From the NCBI GenBank assembly GCA_964549615.1, contig CAZJVP010000088.1:25868-89867 (forward strand): DNA of 64,000 nt. Reading direction: 5' to 3'. The translations under genes were made by a program, and so were the position numbers. Shown here piece after piece: positions 7,891 through 17,238 of the stretch; within the stretch, counting starts at the first letter, position 1, and every line of letters starts with the position of its first letter. Below the pieces are notes generated by a model. That model saw only the letters and a program-made list of their open reading frames with translations, was not told where the DNA came from and ran no database searches. Source of the stretch: CAYVLA01 sp964549615 [NCBI: uncultured Thermococci archaeon]. Lineage in GTDB: Archaea; CAYQAE01; CAYVLA01.

Positions 7891-9345
7891 TTGGAGCCCG
7901 CCAAGCTCACCGCCTGCAAGGCCCTGATCGCCATCAGGTCCGGGCACCTCTCCTCATCCGAGCTGACCGCCTCCGTCTTCCGCAGGATTCGCCGCGTTGA
8001 GAAGAAGGTTCACTCCTACATAACCCTGGACGAGGAGCGAGCCATGAAGAGGGCGGAGGAGATCGATGAGAGGCTCCAGAAGAAGGAAGACGTGGGGCGG
8101 CTGGCGGGCCTGCCGGTAGCGGTGAAGGACAGCATAGTAACGAAGGGGCTGCGCACCACCTGCGGCAGCAAGATGCTCCACAACTTCATACCGCCCTACT
8201 CGGCGACGGCGGTGGAAAAGATTCTCGCCGAGGGTGCAGTGATCATCGGGAAGACCAACTGTGATGAGTTCTGCATGGGCACGACCACTGAGACCAGCCA
8301 CTTCGGGCCCACCTACAACCCCTGGGACCTGGAAAGGGTGCCGGGTGGATCGTCGGGCGGAAGCGCGGCCTCCGTGGCAGCGGATGAGACGACCCTGGCG
8401 CTCGGCACCGACACCGGAGGCTCCATCCGCTGTCCGGCCGCCTTCTGCGGGGTGGTGGGCCTTAAGCCCACCTACGGACGGGTCAGCCGTTACGGCCTGA
8501 TCGCCTACGCAAGCAGCCTCGACCAGATAGGGACCCTCACCAAGGACGTAGCGGACTCCGCACTGCTGCTCTCGACGCTGGCCGGCAAGGACCCGATGGA
8601 CTCCACGTCCGTGGACCGCCCTCCAGAGGACTACCTGCTTTCCGTGGGAAGAAGCGTGGAGGGCGAAAGATTCGCCGTTCCGGACGAGTTCCTAGCCGAG
8701 GGCGTGCACGAGGACGCGGTGAAGGCAACCTGGAGGGTCGCAGACGCCCTCGAGGCGCTTGGAGCGGAGAGGCGGGAGATCCACCTTCCGTCCCTTGAGT
8801 ACTCACTTGCCACGTACTACATCATAGCGATGTGCGAGGCGAGCTCCAACCTGGCCAGGTACGATGGCGTGCGCTACGGCTTCTCCATACCGTCGAAGGC
8901 GGACTGGATCACGGCCTTCTCGGAGGTGAGGGGTGCTGGCTTCGGCCCGGAGGTCCGCAGAAGGATCATCCTAGGCACGTACGCCCTCTCAGCCGGCTAC
9001 TACAACGCTTACTACATGAAGGCTTTGAAGATACGCACCGTCCTCATGAGGGAATTCCAGAAAGGTTTCGAGCAGGTCGATCTGCTCGTCACCCCCACCA
9101 TGCCAGGCCCCGCCTTCAGGATAGGGGAGATGGCCGACCCGCTTACGATGTACCTTCAAGACATCGATACCGTGCCCGTGAACCTCATCGGCGCCCCGGC
9201 CATATCGTATCCAGCCGGGCTCACCGGCGGCCTGCCCCTTGGGGTCCAGATCATCGGCAGACACTTCGAGGAGGACAGGCTCATACGCGTGGCCAGCGCA
9301 CTTGAGGCCCGGCTGCCTCACAGGCGGCGACCGCGCCTGCTGTAG
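7891..9345 (+). CDS. gatA: Glutamyl-tRNA(Gln)/aspartyl-tRNA(Asn) amidotransferase subunit A
   Basis: Amidase-signature enzyme that releases ammonia from glutamine for the tRNA-dependent GatCAB complex. 484 residues, typical for GatA. The Ser-cisSer-Lys triad is visible: Lys in VAVKDSI near residue 80, cis-Ser in GGSSGGSAAS near 153, and Ser in TDTGGSIRCPAAF near 178. The C-terminal SYPAGLTGGLPLGVQIIG block is characteristic. The only start in frame before the conserved region is TTG at 7891. gatB and gatC are not in this window. Confidence 0.94.
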   Translation: MEPAKLTACKALIAIRSGHLSSSELTASVFRRIRRVEKKVHSYITLDEERAMKRAEEIDERLQKKEDVGRLAGLPVAVKDSIVTKGLRTTCGSKMLHNFIPPYSATAVEKILAEGAVIIGKTNCDEFCMGTTTETSHFGPTYNPWDLERVPGGSSGGSAASVAADETTLALGTDTGGSIRCPAAFCGVVGLKPTYGRVSRYGLIAYASSLDQIGTLTKDVADSALLLSTLAGKDPMDSTSVDRPPEDYLLSVGRSVEGERFAVPDEFLAEGVHEDAVKATWRVADALEALGAERREIHLPSLEYSLATYYIIAMCEASSNLARYDGVRYGFSIPSKADWITAFSEVRGAGFGPEVRRRIILGTYALSAGYYNAYYMKALKIRTVLMREFQKGFEQVDLLVTPTMPGPAFRIGEMADPLTMYLQDIDTVPVNLIGAPAISYPAGLTGGLPLGVQIIGRHFEEDRLIRVASALEARLPHRRRPRLL

Positions 9346-9385
9346 CCATTTTTCAAAGGCCCCGAAAACGAGGTGAGGACCGGAC

Positions 9386-9613
9386 TTGGCCCTCAACTGG
9401 GTTAGGATCGCATGGACCCTTGCATTCGCGGTGTTGGGACTTCTCGCCTTCTTCGTCTACATCGATTACTCAAATCAGGCCCGCCAGCGAGAGGCCGAGA
9501 TCGAAGCTGCCCTTGGAATGAAAGCCGGGCCAGGCGCGGGCAAGCCGACGGCGAAGGCGGCGACGACCCGCCCGCTGCCCCGCAGAAGCCGGAAGTACCG
9601 GATGAAGAGATGA
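9386..9613 (+). CDS. Small single-pass membrane protein, unknown
   Basis: A 75-residue frame beginning at TTG (9386), with a GGTGAG Shine-Dalgarno-like element at about 9371-9377. Residues ~8-27 (WTLAFAVLGLLAFFVYI) form one transmembrane helix; the rest is a charged, Ala/Lys/Arg-rich cytoplasmic or external tail. No family recognised. It lies 40 bases after gatA and nearly abuts the convergent gene that ends at 9617. The hydrophobic helix and ribosome-binding site support it, but it could be spurious. Confidence 0.45.
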   Translation: MALNWVRIAWTLAFAVLGLLAFFVYIDYSNQARQREAEIEAALGMKAGPGAGKPTAKAATTRPLPRRSRKYRMKR

Positions 9614-9616
9614 AGG

Positions 9617-11788
9617 TCAAGAAGACCGCTCGCCCGCTCCCTTTCTACTGCTCAGCGCCAACGCCGTTGCCGCGTCCACCAACCGTTGGCCAGCCTGTAC
9701 GTCCAGCAACGTTGCGCCGGCCTCGTAACCCCCCTCCTCGAAGGCCTCAGGCGTGACCACGTAGCCGACCATGTCGTCGCAGTATCCCACCACCATGGTT
9801 CGGCCGCGGCCCAGCCGCCTCTTCATCTCCAGCCCATACTCCGCGAAGAGTTCCGCCGGGACGCCCACCAATAGCTTGTCGTTGATCTTTACGACCTGGA
9901 CCTGAGTGCTCACCTCACTGCCCAACCACGCCCTGATGTAGCCGGCCCTCTCGGCCAGGAAGGCGGTTCCGGCCGCCCTCGCCATCTTCCTCTTGACGTC
10001 CCTCCTCTCAGTTGGAGATGAGGGTTTTGCGCTTCTCAATGCCTCAAGCTCCTCCCTTGCCTTCTCAACGCTAGGTAGCTCCCTTAGGCCTAGGGAGACG
10101 CTTGCGCACGACGAGCCGATCGCCACCTCCTCGGTCGTGTCGACGCCGCCGAGGGCGCGCAGGGCATGCCCCGCGAGGACCCCGCCAACTCTTTCCACCT
10201 CGGCAAAGCTTGAGCCGCGGCGCCTCACCGTCAGGTTGCCGCACGCACCGTTGGCGAACAGGCAGACCGCCTGGGGGCCCAGCACCCTCTCTAGGGCTTC
10301 CATGGCGTGGCCGGGATACTCTGAGCAGAAAAGCAGGTTCTTGGAGTCCATTATGACGGGGTGGGCCCCGAAGTTCACAAGGGCACCGATCAACCGCCCC
10401 GTCGAGGACTCGATTTTCATTACGGCAAGTTCATCGTCGATCGGGCCTTCCTCTTTCTGCCTGTTGGTCGATAGATCAGAAACCGTCGTCCAGCCAAACC
10501 CGAGCCTGCCATCGGCTGCCCCGTTCACTGCCGTCACCGCACAGCAGGAAATCCTTTCGACTAGGAACCTGCGCAGAGCCGGGTTGGAGGGGAAGCCCAT
10601 GAGCGGGGCTATATCGTGGTGTCCCTCAGGGCCGGAGTGCGTGTGGGTTGCGAATACCATCACGCCGTCCTCAGCTATGCCGGTCATGCGGGAGACCTCC
10701 CTCCTCACTTCGCTGACCAGCTTGGCGTCGACGTAGAGCAGATCCACCGAGACGAGAACGACGGTCTTCCGCCCGTCGCTTAGCGAGATCGCGCGCGCAT
10801 GAAGATCGTCGTGCGCTCCCCTAGACAGATCGTGCCTGTCCGAGAAGCCCGCCAGCTGCGTTGGAAATGGGGGCGTGATGGGGATCTTGGCACTGCCTGC
10901 CTTCAGCCTTCTGACCCCCCTGCGGCGCATGTCGCGCTGTCTGTCCCTGATCTCCCGGAAGCTCAGAAGCTGTATGCCGCGTTCCCTGATCTCCGCCGCC
11001 ACCTCGGGATCGGTGAGGAGCCTCATCTCCGCCTCGCGCTTTTCCCAAGCGGTCAGCGACCGGGTCTCCGCATCCCCAACCGCCGGGTGAAATATGAACT
11101 CGGTTATGCCCGGCCTCAGGCCGTCCAGGATCTGCAGGAACCTGCGCTTCTTGGCCTCGGGGCTGACGCCGTAGAAGGTGTAGTTGAGATCGTCCGTCGT
11201 CAGAATCCCGTCCGCCCTCAACCAGTCAAGGTGAACCGGGCTTGGCCAACGGATGGGCAGGTCACGTTCCCGGGCCACGGCCAGGACGATCTTCAGGATC
11301 TCCGGGTAGTAATTGTGCACGCCCTCGTTGCTGTCGATGTGGGTCAGGTCGAGTCCCCACTCCACTGCCTGGTCTACCTGCCGACGTATCTCCCTCTCCG
11401 CCTCGCCCAGGTCGATCTTGCCGGACAGCATCCTCTCCATGAACCTCTCCGAACTCAGGAAGAGGCCCTGCTCGTCCGTGAGGGAGGGCACCTCATCGCC
11501 CAGGAGCGGGCGGCCCACATCCTTCTGGCAGGTGAGGTCTATGTGAACGCCCACGTTGAGGCCCTTTTCCCTGGCGATCCGGGCGGCGCGCGCGGAGTCC
11601 GGCATGGTCTGTATCATGCTTATGTCCGTCGCCAGCCCCTCTTCGTAGGCCCTCACGATGCCGTCCGTTATGCCGGTGCTCATGCCCATGTCGTCCGCGT
11701 TCAGGATGAGGAACCTCGTCCCTCTCTTCACCGCGGATTCGATCTGACGGTAGTCGTACGTTTTTGTGATCTCCATGTCTGGCATCAC
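9617..11788 (-). CDS. Fusion of ChbG/HpnK-type deacetylase and neutral-ceramidase-like domain
   Basis: 723 residues. Residues ~22-290 match the YdjC/ChbG carbohydrate deacetylase family: NADDMGMS (metal Asp), GVHIDLT (His) and THIDSNEGVH (His). After a basic linker near 285-300, residues ~300-720 match the neutral/alkaline non-lysosomal ceramidase-like family: AKIPITPPF at the domain start, FATHTHSGPEGHH (zinc histidines), ALVNFGAHPVIMD and CLFANGACGNLT. ChbG removes N- or O-acetyl groups from sugars; ceramidases cleave N-acyl amides. Both halves keep their metal-site residues, so I infer a bifunctional amidohydrolase for glycolipid or amino-sugar substrates. There is no signal peptide. The frame is continuous through the linker. 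Confidence 0.85.
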   Translation of the reverse strand: MMPDMEITKTYDYRQIESAVKRGTRFLILNADDMGMSTGITDGIVRAYEEGLATDISMIQTMPDSARAARIAREKGLNVGVHIDLTCQKDVGRPLLGDEVPSLTDEQGLFLSSERFMERMLSGKIDLGEAEREIRRQVDQAVEWGLDLTHIDSNEGVHNYYPEILKIVLAVARERDLPIRWPSPVHLDWLRADGILTTDDLNYTFYGVSPEAKKRRFLQILDGLRPGITEFIFHPAVGDAETRSLTAWEKREAEMRLLTDPEVAAEIRERGIQLLSFREIRDRQRDMRRRGVRRLKAGSAKIPITPPFPTQLAGFSDRHDLSRGAHDDLHARAISLSDGRKTVVLVSVDLLYVDAKLVSEVRREVSRMTGIAEDGVMVFATHTHSGPEGHHDIAPLMGFPSNPALRRFLVERISCCAVTAVNGAADGRLGFGWTTVSDLSTNRQKEEGPIDDELAVMKIESSTGRLIGALVNFGAHPVIMDSKNLLFCSEYPGHAMEALERVLGPQAVCLFANGACGNLTVRRRGSSFAEVERVGGVLAGHALRALGGVDTTEEVAIGSSCASVSLGLRELPSVEKAREELEALRSAKPSSPTERRDVKRKMARAAGTAFLAERAGYIRAWLGSEVSTQVQVVKINDKLLVGVPAELFAEYGLEMKRRLGRGRTMVVGYCDDMVGYVVTPEAFEEGGYEAGATLLDVQAGQRLVDAATALALSSRKGAGERSS

Positions 11789-11812
11789 CCATCCATAACG
11801 TGAGACACAGGG

Positions 11813-12784
11813 CTAGTCGGTGATCCCGCCCTCCTCAATGGAGAAGACGGTTTCGCCCTCGGGCAGGTACGGGCTGTCCACGAGCCTTGCGATCCGCTTG
11901 TTGGCCTTGGCCTTCCTCAAGAAGACCCTGTGGGTGCACTGGTGGGCGATTATGTTTCCTCCAGCCGGCGCAACCTGGTCGCCGAAGATCATGTCCACCC
12001 TGGCCAGCACCTGGTTGGTGACCACGACGGCCATATCGTGCAGGTCCGCCAGTTTCTGGAGCTCGTGGACGTGTCTGTTCAGCTTCTGTTGTCTCTCGGC
12101 AAGGAGCGCCCTTCCAGTATACTCGGATCTGAAGTAGGAGGTGAGCGAATCCACTACCAAGAGCCTGACGTTCCACTCCTTAGCCATCTCGCCCACCTTC
12201 CCGGCAAGCTCCATCTGGTGGTCGGAGTTCCTCGCCCTGCCAACCCAGATGTTCCGCAGGATCTGCGATGCATCCTTGCCGAGGTGCTCTGAGATCTGGA
12301 TTATCCTCTCGGGCCTGAAGGTGTGCTCCGTGTCGATGTAGGCCACCCTGCCCTCCAGCCCGCCCTCCTCCCTTGGGAGCTGCACCATGACCGCCACCTG
12401 GTGGGCGATCTGCGTCTTCCCGGTCGCGAACTCCCCGTAGAACTCGGTTATGGCCTGCGTCTCGATGCCGCCTCCCAGAAGGTCGTCAAGCCTCTTGCTG
12501 CCCGTGGATATCCTCTGGATCTGGCTGCGCTTGTGAAGCACTACATCCGCAGTCTCAAACCCCATGTTCAGCACAGACCTTGCGGACCTGACGATGGCCG
12601 TTGCCGTATCCTCGGGTATCCCCAGTTCACCCGACAGTATCAGCGGGGATGCGACGGCCAGGCTTTCCAGCGAACGGTAGCCTGCCTCGCGCAACCTCTT
12701 GCCCGTGGAGGGCCCCACGAGGGGCAAGTCCTCTATCTCGCGGACCTCCGAACCAGCTCCCTGACCGTCCGCAGAACCCCCCAT
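11813..12784 (-). CDS. radA: DNA repair and recombination protein RadA
   Basis: Archaeal RecA/Rad51-family recombinase, 323 residues. An N-terminal helix-hairpin-helix domain ([19 protein letters not shown]) precedes the ATPase core with Walker [10 protein letters not shown] near residue 116, Walker [12 protein letters not shown], and a [17 protein letters not shown] segment for the L2/ATP cap region. The ATG overlaps the TGA of the upstream rpa gene (TGATG), so both single-strand binding protein and recombinase are made from one transcript. Confidence 0.97.
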   Translation of the reverse strand: MGGSADGQGAGSEVREIEDLPLVGPSTGKRLREAGYRSLESLAVASPLILSGELGIPEDTATAIVRSARSVLNMGFETADVVLHKRSQIQRISTGSKRLDDLLGGGIETQAITEFYGEFATGKTQIAHQVAVMVQLPREEGGLEGRVAYIDTEHTFRPERIIQISEHLGKDASQILRNIWVGRARNSDHQMELAGKVGEMAKEWNVRLLVVDSLTSYFRSEYTGRALLAERQQKLNRHVHELQKLADLHDMAVVVTNQVLARVDMIFGDQVAPAGGNIIAHQCTHRVFLRKAKANKRIARLVDSPYLPEGETVFSIEEGGITD

Positions 12785-14634
12785 CAGCTCGCCTCCTTCA
12801 GTTCCTTAATCAGCTCCTCCGCCTCCCGCCTGGGATCCGGGACCTCGATGCCGCTGACCCTGAGACGTCCGTCCACGACGACCCCTATGAACACCATATC
12901 GACGCCCTTGCGGAAACCGGACCTCAGCTCCTCGATGCTCCTTCCGGTCCCATCCTTGAGAAGCTTCGCACACCGGTCTCCAAAAATGATTGCAGGAATC
13001 AGCCCGGACCCATCATCGAGCACGCAGGTGCACAGCAAGCTGTCGGGTCCGAATGAATTCGTGTAGCGAAGGTCGGTCAGCGCCACCGGGCAGGCCCTTA
13101 TCCTGCAGAGCCTCCCAGCCTGCAAGGCCGAGATCAAACCCATCTTCGGCTCGTCCTCATTGAGGACCTCAACCTTCTTGTCGAGCACCTCAAGGGAACT
13201 CTCCGGGAGAACCTGGATCTCCCCAAGGTCGTTCACCTTGGCATTCCTTATCCTCAGCCCCCTCCCGGCCTCAAGCTCCTGAACCGGGTCCACATGGCCG
13301 TCCCAGAAGACCGCCGGGACCCTTCCGGTTGCGTCTCCAACGACGGCTGAAATGAGCTTGGCGTCGTTGAACTCTTCGGGGAGGCCGACCTCGACGATGC
13401 CCACCTCCAGGGTCAGGCCCTGCATGCCCCGGACCAGGTCGCAGACCATGGGGATGAACTCCTCCTCCTCCACCAAGAGGCGACCGCGCCAGCCGACGTG
13501 GACCTCCAACTCCTGGTTCATCCCAAACTTGGTATAAGCATTCTCGACGGTGACCCTCGATCCCTCCTCAAGGGCGGCCGCCGCGTCAGCGGCATTGCCC
13601 CAGAGGACGACCCTCACCTGTCCCGACCCGTCGCTGACGATGACGTTCGCGACCTTGCCCTCCTGGCCGTTAAGGCGGGTGAAGCTCCTTCGCCCGAGGA
13701 CGCGTTCGACCCGCCCCCTGATGTCCACGCTCGGCATGTTGTCGGTGAGCTCGGAGATCCGCACGACGGACTGGACTGACCCAAACTGAAGATCCTTTGA
13801 GGGTTCGATCAAGACGATCTGGGAGGACGACGAGCAGTGAAGCTCAGGCCTTTCGTTCAGCCCGCCCTTCACGTAAGCTCCGACAATTCGAACCAAGCTG
13901 CCCTTGGGAATCCTCTCAAGGCCTTCAGCCTTTTCGTTCCACAGCGAAACCCTGGTCTCCCCGGTGTCGTCCTTCAAGAACACCGTCGCGACCTTCCCGC
14001 CAGCGCCGTCCGGCCGGTTGAAGGTCCGTACGTTCGAGATCGCGGAGATCACTCCCTCCACGGTGACATCCCGCATGCCGACCTGGATGTCCTTGATCTT
14101 GACCTTGGTCTCCTGCAGCTCGGGCATGGGCTCCGAGATCGCGGGGTTGACAAGGATTCTCCCGCGACGGCCGACGTGCACCTCGACCTCGCCCGATAGC
14201 CCGGTCCTCGTGTAGCCTGACCTGATCTGGACTATATCGCCCCTGTTGATCGTTCCCCTTTCCACTGGCTCTGCTTTCTCCCCCCAGAGAACCACCCGGA
14301 CGCTCCCCGTCTCGTCCATGACCAGGATGTTAGAAACCTTTCCGGAGAAGCTCTCACGGTTGAAGCTCCTGACCCCGTATATGCTCACCACCCGCCCCGC
14401 AACATCCACGCTCTCCATGCCCGGAACAAGGTTCTTGATCTTCAAGCTCATCTGCGGTGGGGCCTCGAAGGTCGCGCCCATCTCCCTCGCAAGCAGCTTG
14501 GCTGCCCCTATCTCGCTGAGCAGCCCGTAGTGTTCCTTGATCTTTCCGTCGATCCTCGACTTGAACTCCTCCAGGCTGACCTTGTCCTTGACTTTATCGT
14601 GAATCTGCTTTATCGCCTGGAGGTCTTCCGACAT
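12784..14634 (-). CDS. rpa: Replication protein A, multi-OB-fold single-stranded DNA-binding protein
   Basis: 616 residues from the ATG at 14634 ([10 protein letters not shown]). At least four tandem OB folds share a repeating pattern ([42 protein letters not shown], each followed by a (D/E)xTG...VSLW-type strand): roughly residues 55-155, 165-265, 275-375 and 380-470. The last ~150 residues hold a further OB-like domain with cysteines (CRIRAC, CTC, C) that may bind zinc. An upstream in-frame ATG at 14739 would add 35 residues but lies before the TATA box at 14681-14690, so I reject it. Confidence 0.93.
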   Translation of the reverse strand: MSEDLQAIKQIHDKVKDKVSLEEFKSRIDGKIKEHYGLLSEIGAAKLLAREMGATFEAPPQMSLKIKNLVPGMESVDVAGRVVSIYGVRSFNRESFSGKVSNILVMDETGSVRVVLWGEKAEPVERGTINRGDIVQIRSGYTRTGLSGEVEVHVGRRGRILVNPAISEPMPELQETKVKIKDIQVGMRDVTVEGVISAISNVRTFNRPDGAGGKVATVFLKDDTGETRVSLWNEKAEGLERIPKGSLVRIVGAYVKGGLNERPELHCSSSSQIVLIEPSKDLQFGSVQSVVRISELTDNMPSVDIRGRVERVLGRRSFTRLNGQEGKVANVIVSDGSGQVRVVLWGNAADAAAALEEGSRVTVENAYTKFGMNQELEVHVGWRGRLLVEEEEFIPMVCDLVRGMQGLTLEVGIVEVGLPEEFNDAKLISAVVGDATGRVPAVFWDGHVDPVQELEAGRGLRIRNAKVNDLGEIQVLPESSLEVLDKKVEVLNEDEPKMGLISALQAGRLCRIRACPVALTDLRYTNSFGPDSLLCTCVLDDGSGLIPAIIFGDRCAKLLKDGTGRSIEELRSGFRKGVDMVFIGVVVDGRLRVSGIEVPDPRREAEELIKELKEAS

Positions 14635-14680
14635 TCCCGTCCCCGCCGGCCCGCCCTCACACGCCGAACCCCTACCGGAC

Positions 14681-14690
14681 CTTATATAGA
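14681..14690 (-). promoter_or_regulatory. TATA box of the rpa-radA operon
   Basis: TCTATATAAG on the minus strand, centred about 51 bases before the rpa ATG at 14634. This is one of the clearest TATA boxes in the window and helps fix the rpa start. Confidence 0.6.
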
Positions 14691-14748
14691 TTATCCGCGT
14701 CCCCAGAGTCCTGTCGCGCATCGCTTGACCTAGGAACAACTTCCACCG

Positions 14749-15060
14749 CTACTTCTGGAAGGCGAGATCCGTCCCGCAGCTGGGGCACTTACCCGCGTAG
14801 GATCCGAAGCATATCTTGCAGAGGGTCTTGCCGCATTTGGGACACTTGAAGTGCCCTCGCTTCATTGCGGTGGTCCCGCAGACCGCGCACGAGAGGGTCT
14901 CCTCCTTGAAGTGCTCCAGTTCGATCTTGCAGTCGGGGCACTTAAAGCCTGACTTCTCGGCGCACTTCTGATCAAGCATCTTACGACAGTAAGGACATCT
15001 ATAGTAGCCCACCTCGGGCAGGGGAGATTCGCATACTGCGCAGATCATCCTTTCGGGCAA
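14749..15060 (-). CDS. Cysteine-rich multi-zinc-ribbon protein
   Basis: 103 residues with CxxC pairs throughout: CAVC, CPYC, CPDC, CAVC, CPKC, CKIC and CPSC plus one isolated Cys. This supports three or four treble-clef/zinc-ribbon units in tandem, with the same CAVC opening in both halves, suggesting internal duplication. There are no other domains. It probably mediates protein or nucleic-acid contacts; no function can be assigned. It is upstream of rpa on the same strand but separated by rpa's own promoter. Confidence 0.8.
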   Translation of the reverse strand: MPERMICAVCESPLPEVGYYRCPYCRKMLDQKCAEKSGFKCPDCKIELEHFKEETLSCAVCGTTAMKRGHFKCPKCGKTLCKICFGSYAGKCPSCGTDLAFQK

Positions 15061-15173
15061 GGAACGTGCACCTCAGGTTGGGGCTGCGCCCGTCTGGCGG
15101 TGCAAGGCCTGATAAATATTGGCGCCGCGCAGCCGAGGAATCGGATGTCGTAATGTTGGGACGTGCCCAAAAG

Positions 15174-15182
15174 TCTTTATCA
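15174..15182 (+). promoter_or_regulatory. TATA-like box of hisA
   Basis: CTTTATCAA lies about 29 bases before the hisA ATG at 15207, consistent with a leaderless transcript. A second A/T-rich element (GATAAATATT, about 15110-15119) may serve the divergent zinc-ribbon gene. Confidence 0.4.
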
Positions 15183-15206
15183 AGAGGTCCCCAACACGCG
15201 CATCTG

Positions 15207-15938
15207 ATGTCGAAGGGCTTCAAGGTGATTCCCGCCGTTGACCTGAAGGATGGCAAGTGCGTGACCCTGGTAGGCGGAGATCCCTCCAAGAGGGTGGTAG
15301 AACTTGAGGATCCCCTAGAGGCGGCGAAGAGATGGGAGAGCTGCGGCGCAAGCATCCTCCACCTCATAGACCTGGACGGAGCAATCCAAGGAATGCCGGC
15401 TAACATGCCCATCGTCAGGCGGATAGTCAGTGCGCTTGGCATACCGGTGCAGTTCGGAGGCGGGATCAGATCCCTTGAGGCAGCCCGTACCCTGCTGGAA
15501 GCCGGGATTTGGAGGATCATACTCGGGACCCTTGCGTTCGCGGAGCCGAAGGCGGTATCCATTCTTTCCGCCGAGTACGGCCCATCCCGAATCATGGTGG
15601 CCCTGGACTTTAGGGCGGGGAAGGTCCTTACCCATGGCTGGCGCTCCTTTACGGGGACCGACCCGCTCTCGGCGGCTAGAACCTACGAGGGGCTTGGGGC
15701 AGGGAGCCTCCTTGTAACGAACGTTGAGGTCGAGGGAAGGCTCGGGGGCATGCCGCTGGAACCGATCAGGGAGCTGGTTGGCGCGGTGGCCATCGACGTG
15801 GTCGCGAGCGGGGGCGTGGCCTCGCTGGACGATATCATATCGATCAGATCTACGGGCGCGGCCGGCGTCGTGGTCGGGGCGGCCATCTACACGGGAAGGA
15901 TTAATCTGAGAGAGGCGATAGAGAGAGCGGAAAGGTAG
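15207..15938 (+). CDS. hisA: ProFAR isomerase HisA
   Basis: Phosphoribosylformimino-5-aminoimidazole carboxamide ribotide isomerase, fourth step of histidine synthesis, (beta-alpha)8 barrel, 243 residues. The two half-barrel catalytic Asp positions are IPAVDLKDG and MVALDFRAG; phosphate-binding loops appear as FGGGIRSLE and VASGGVASLDD. I chose ATG 15207 (MSKGFKVIPAVDLK) because the longer frame lacks homology and a TATA-like box sits ~29 bases upstream. hisB follows 8 bases after the stop. Confidence 0.95.
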   Translation: MSKGFKVIPAVDLKDGKCVTLVGGDPSKRVVELEDPLEAAKRWESCGASILHLIDLDGAIQGMPANMPIVRRIVSALGIPVQFGGGIRSLEAARTLLEAGIWRIILGTLAFAEPKAVSILSAEYGPSRIMVALDFRAGKVLTHGWRSFTGTDPLSAARTYEGLGAGSLLVTNVEVEGRLGGMPLEPIRELVGAVAIDVVASGGVASLDDIISIRSTGAAGVVVGAAIYTGRINLREAIERAER

Positions 15939-15946
15939 GTGTCGGG

Positions 15947-16534
15947 GTGCTCAGGATCGAGAAGAGAAGGAAGACCAAGGAGACGGACATCTCTTTGTCC
16001 ATCGATTTCGAAGGGTCAGGTGCCTCAAACATTGCAACCGGCCTGCCCTTCTTCGACCACCTCCTTGATTCGTTCGCCAGGCACGCAAGGTTTGACCTGG
16101 AGCTCAAGGTTTCGGGCGACCTCGACGTGGATGACCACCACCTCGTCGAGGACGTCGCGATCACGCTCGGATCGGCGATCGCCGAGGCTCAGGCGCGCAG
16201 ACAATCGCTCAGGCGTTTCGGAAGCTGCGTGCTTCCGATGGATGACGCACTCGTCCTCGCCGCCGTCGATCTCGGGGGCAGGGCCTTCGCCGACGCACCT
16301 ATACGGTTCAAGAAGAGGATGGTCGGCAGCTTCACCCTAGCAAACATCAGGCACTTCATCCGCTCGCTCGCGGACGGCGCCAAGCTCAACCTCCACGTGA
16401 GGGTTCTCTCCGGAACCGACGAGCATCACATTGCCGAGGCAATCTTCAAGGCCATCGGCGTCAGCTTGCGACAGGCTATGGAGGAGGATCCAAGGCTGTT
16501 GGGCTCGGTTCCAAGCACCAAGGGTACGATCTAG
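15947..16534 (+). CDS. hisB: Imidazoleglycerol-phosphate dehydratase HisB
   Basis: Dehydratase of the histidine pathway, 195 residues from a GTG start. The manganese-binding histidine clusters are GLPFFDHLLDSFARHARFD, DVDDHHLVEDVAITLG and GTDEHHIAEAIFKA. The start has GGTAGGTG just before it. It forms a two-gene unit with hisA, and its stop overlaps the convergent GT2 gene by 4 bases. The remaining his genes are elsewhere. Confidence 0.95.
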   Translation: MLRIEKRRKTKETDISLSIDFEGSGASNIATGLPFFDHLLDSFARHARFDLELKVSGDLDVDDHHLVEDVAITLGSAIAEAQARRQSLRRFGSCVLPMDDALVLAAVDLGGRAFADAPIRFKKRMVGSFTLANIRHFIRSLADGAKLNLHVRVLSGTDEHHIAEAIFKAIGVSLRQAMEEDPRLLGSVPSTKGTI

Positions 16535-17205
16535 GCCCGCTGGCGCTTGCGCAGGGCCTTCAGGATCATGAATATGCCCACCCTAAGGCCGCACCAGACC
16601 GTAACCCCCGGGACGTACTTATCGTACTTGACGGGCACCTCCTTCAGGCGTAGGCCCCTGCGCATCGCCTCGAGGATGATCTCGCTTTCGATCTCGTAGC
16701 GGTTCGCAGTCAGGTCGAAGCCCTCGAGGGCAGATGTCCGGATGGCCTTGAGGCCGGTCTGGCTGTCGTGAACACGGGCACCCGTCAGGGCGTTGGTGAG
16801 CTTCGTCAGCCCCCAGTTGCCAAGCCGCATGATCCAAGAGGAGGAGGCGAAATAGTTCACCCTGTGGCCCAGAACGATGTCGGCCTCGTTCTTCAGTATC
16901 GGCTCGATGAGGTTTGGGATGTCGCTCGGGTAGTGCTGCCCATCCCCGTCCAATCGAAGGATTATCTCCGCCCCATGTTGCTTTGCGATCTCCAGGCCCT
17001 TCCTGTAGGCCGCGCCCACGCCCTGGTTTCGGTCTATCCTGAAGACCTTCGCACCGCCGGCAGAGGCCTCCTGGGACGAATGATCGGTACTGCCATCGTC
17101 TATGACTATGACGTTGTCGACGTACTGCCGGGTCTCCCTCACGATCCCCTGTATGGTCTTCTCCTCGTTGTGGACTGGTATCACGCAGATCGTTCTCAAG
17201 CCCAA
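16531..17205 (-). CDS. GT2 family glycosyltransferase (dolichol-phosphate sugar synthase-like)
   Basis: 224 residues with the GT-A signature of family 2: VIPVHNEEKTIQGIV, VIDDGSTDHS and the nucleotide/metal motif RLDGDGQHYPSDI, then SWIMRLGNWGLTKLT and DSQTGLKAIR. Short GT2 proteins of this form usually move a sugar from a nucleotide donor to a polyprenyl phosphate at the membrane. No transmembrane helices are evident. It sits downstream of the ABC ATPase gene on the same strand, at the edge of the cell-surface gene block, so surface glycan assembly is inferred. Confidence 0.88.
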   Translation of the reverse strand: MGLRTICVIPVHNEEKTIQGIVRETRQYVDNVIVIDDGSTDHSSQEASAGGAKVFRIDRNQGVGAAYRKGLEIAKQHGAEIILRLDGDGQHYPSDIPNLIEPILKNEADIVLGHRVNYFASSSWIMRLGNWGLTKLTNALTGARVHDSQTGLKAIRTSALEGFDLTANRYEIESEIILEAMRRGLRLKEVPVKYDKYVPGVTVWCGLRVGIFMILKALRKRQRA

Positions 17206-17238
17206 CCGCCCCGGTGTCGCCTCCTCCGCCCCACCAGC

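Noticed and set aside
14637-14739. 35-residue N-terminal extension of replication protein A
   Set aside because: It begins upstream of the TATA box at 14681-14690 and lacks the conserved MSEDL-type start.
15066-15206. 47-residue extension of HisA
   Set aside because: Family start is at KVIPAVDLK; a TATA-like box lies inside the extension.
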